Source of the DNA: JAISGQ01 sp045604945
GTDB taxonomy: Bacteria > Bacillota > Clostridia > Oscillospirales > Acutalibacteraceae
DNA length: 12,291 nucleotides
Assembly (NCBI GenBank): GCA_045604945.1
Contig: JAZUPA010000203.1
Span: forward strand, 1-12,291
Reading direction: 5' to 3'
In this document: positions 12,207 through 12,291 of the stretch, piece after piece
Layout of the letters: every line of letters starts with the position of its first letter
Numbering within the stretch: position 1 is the stretch's first letter
The notes under the pieces: generated by a model
The model's input: only the letters and a program-made list of their open reading frames with translations
What the model was told of the DNA's origin: nothing
Databases searched by the model: none
Made by a program: the position numbers and the translations under genes

Positions 12207-12291
12207 GCCGTATTATATTTTATGCAAGGAGCGGTGAGGATGATAAAAAGAAACGTGCATTGCACGCTTCTTCTAAAGTATGAGAAGTCGG
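12204..12291. repeat. 88-bp exact direct repeat, copy 2 (cut by window end)
   Basis: Identical base for base to 12031-12118. With the 85 bases between them the period is 173 bp, so this may be the start of a further tandem unit beyond the window. Confidence 0.9.

Noticed and set aside
1..12291. CRISPR array, tRNA or rRNA genes
   Set aside because: No regularly spaced short repeats with unique spacers, no cloverleaf and no rRNA-like sequence were seen; the only direct repeat pair is the 173-bp unit at the right end.

Overview
The window looks like a chromosomal segment of a spore-forming, low-to-mid GC Firmicute of the class Clostridia, most likely a Ruminococcus-like member of the Oscillospiraceae. 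This rests on three things: the sporulation pair spoIIGA-sigE, Firmicute-type EndoA, lepA and hemW sequences with strong AGGAGG-type ribosome binding sites, and a secreted protein with a very long threonine tract of the kind common in ruminococcal surface proteins. The genus is an inference. Most genes lie on the minus strand; only mgtE and a Nudix gene are on the plus strand.

Layout from left to right. Positions 1-595 hold an IS200-type insertion sequence: a single-domain Y1 transposase (minus), a 5' untranslated hairpin that buries its ribosome binding site, and a subterminal end hairpin. It abuts the terminator of a small unknown gene (641-1021, minus, TTG start). A 388-base divergent intergenic region follows. 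It contains a perfect 12-bp inverted repeat, an extended -10 promoter and a long, highly structured leader upstream of mgtE (Mg2+ channel/transporter, plus). A Nudix hydrolase gene starts directly after the mgtE stop, and a bidirectional terminator closes this unit. On the minus strand come degV and then an operon read right to left: a secreted Thr-rich/Big2 membrane-anchored protein, lepA (EF4) and hemW (radical SAM), with a terminator-like hairpin just before hemW. Further right are a GSI-beta type glutamine synthetase with its own promoter and terminator, the sporulation operon spoIIGA-sigE (processing protease and pro-sigma factor), and an EndoA/MazF RNase toxin with no visible antitoxin.

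The right edge (12031-12291) holds an exact 88-bp direct repeat with a 173-bp period. Read on the minus strand, each period has a TATAAT box, a stretch bounded by an 8-bp inverted repeat, and an intrinsic terminator. That is the layout of a tandemly duplicated small RNA gene, but an assembly-end artefact cannot be excluded.

The least explained parts are the mgtE leader (with an upstream reading frame carrying an Asp/Glu-Pro-like stretch), the tandem candidate sRNA unit next to the orphan endoA, the divergent inverted repeat, and the Thr-rich surface protein placed at the head of the lepA-hemW operon.
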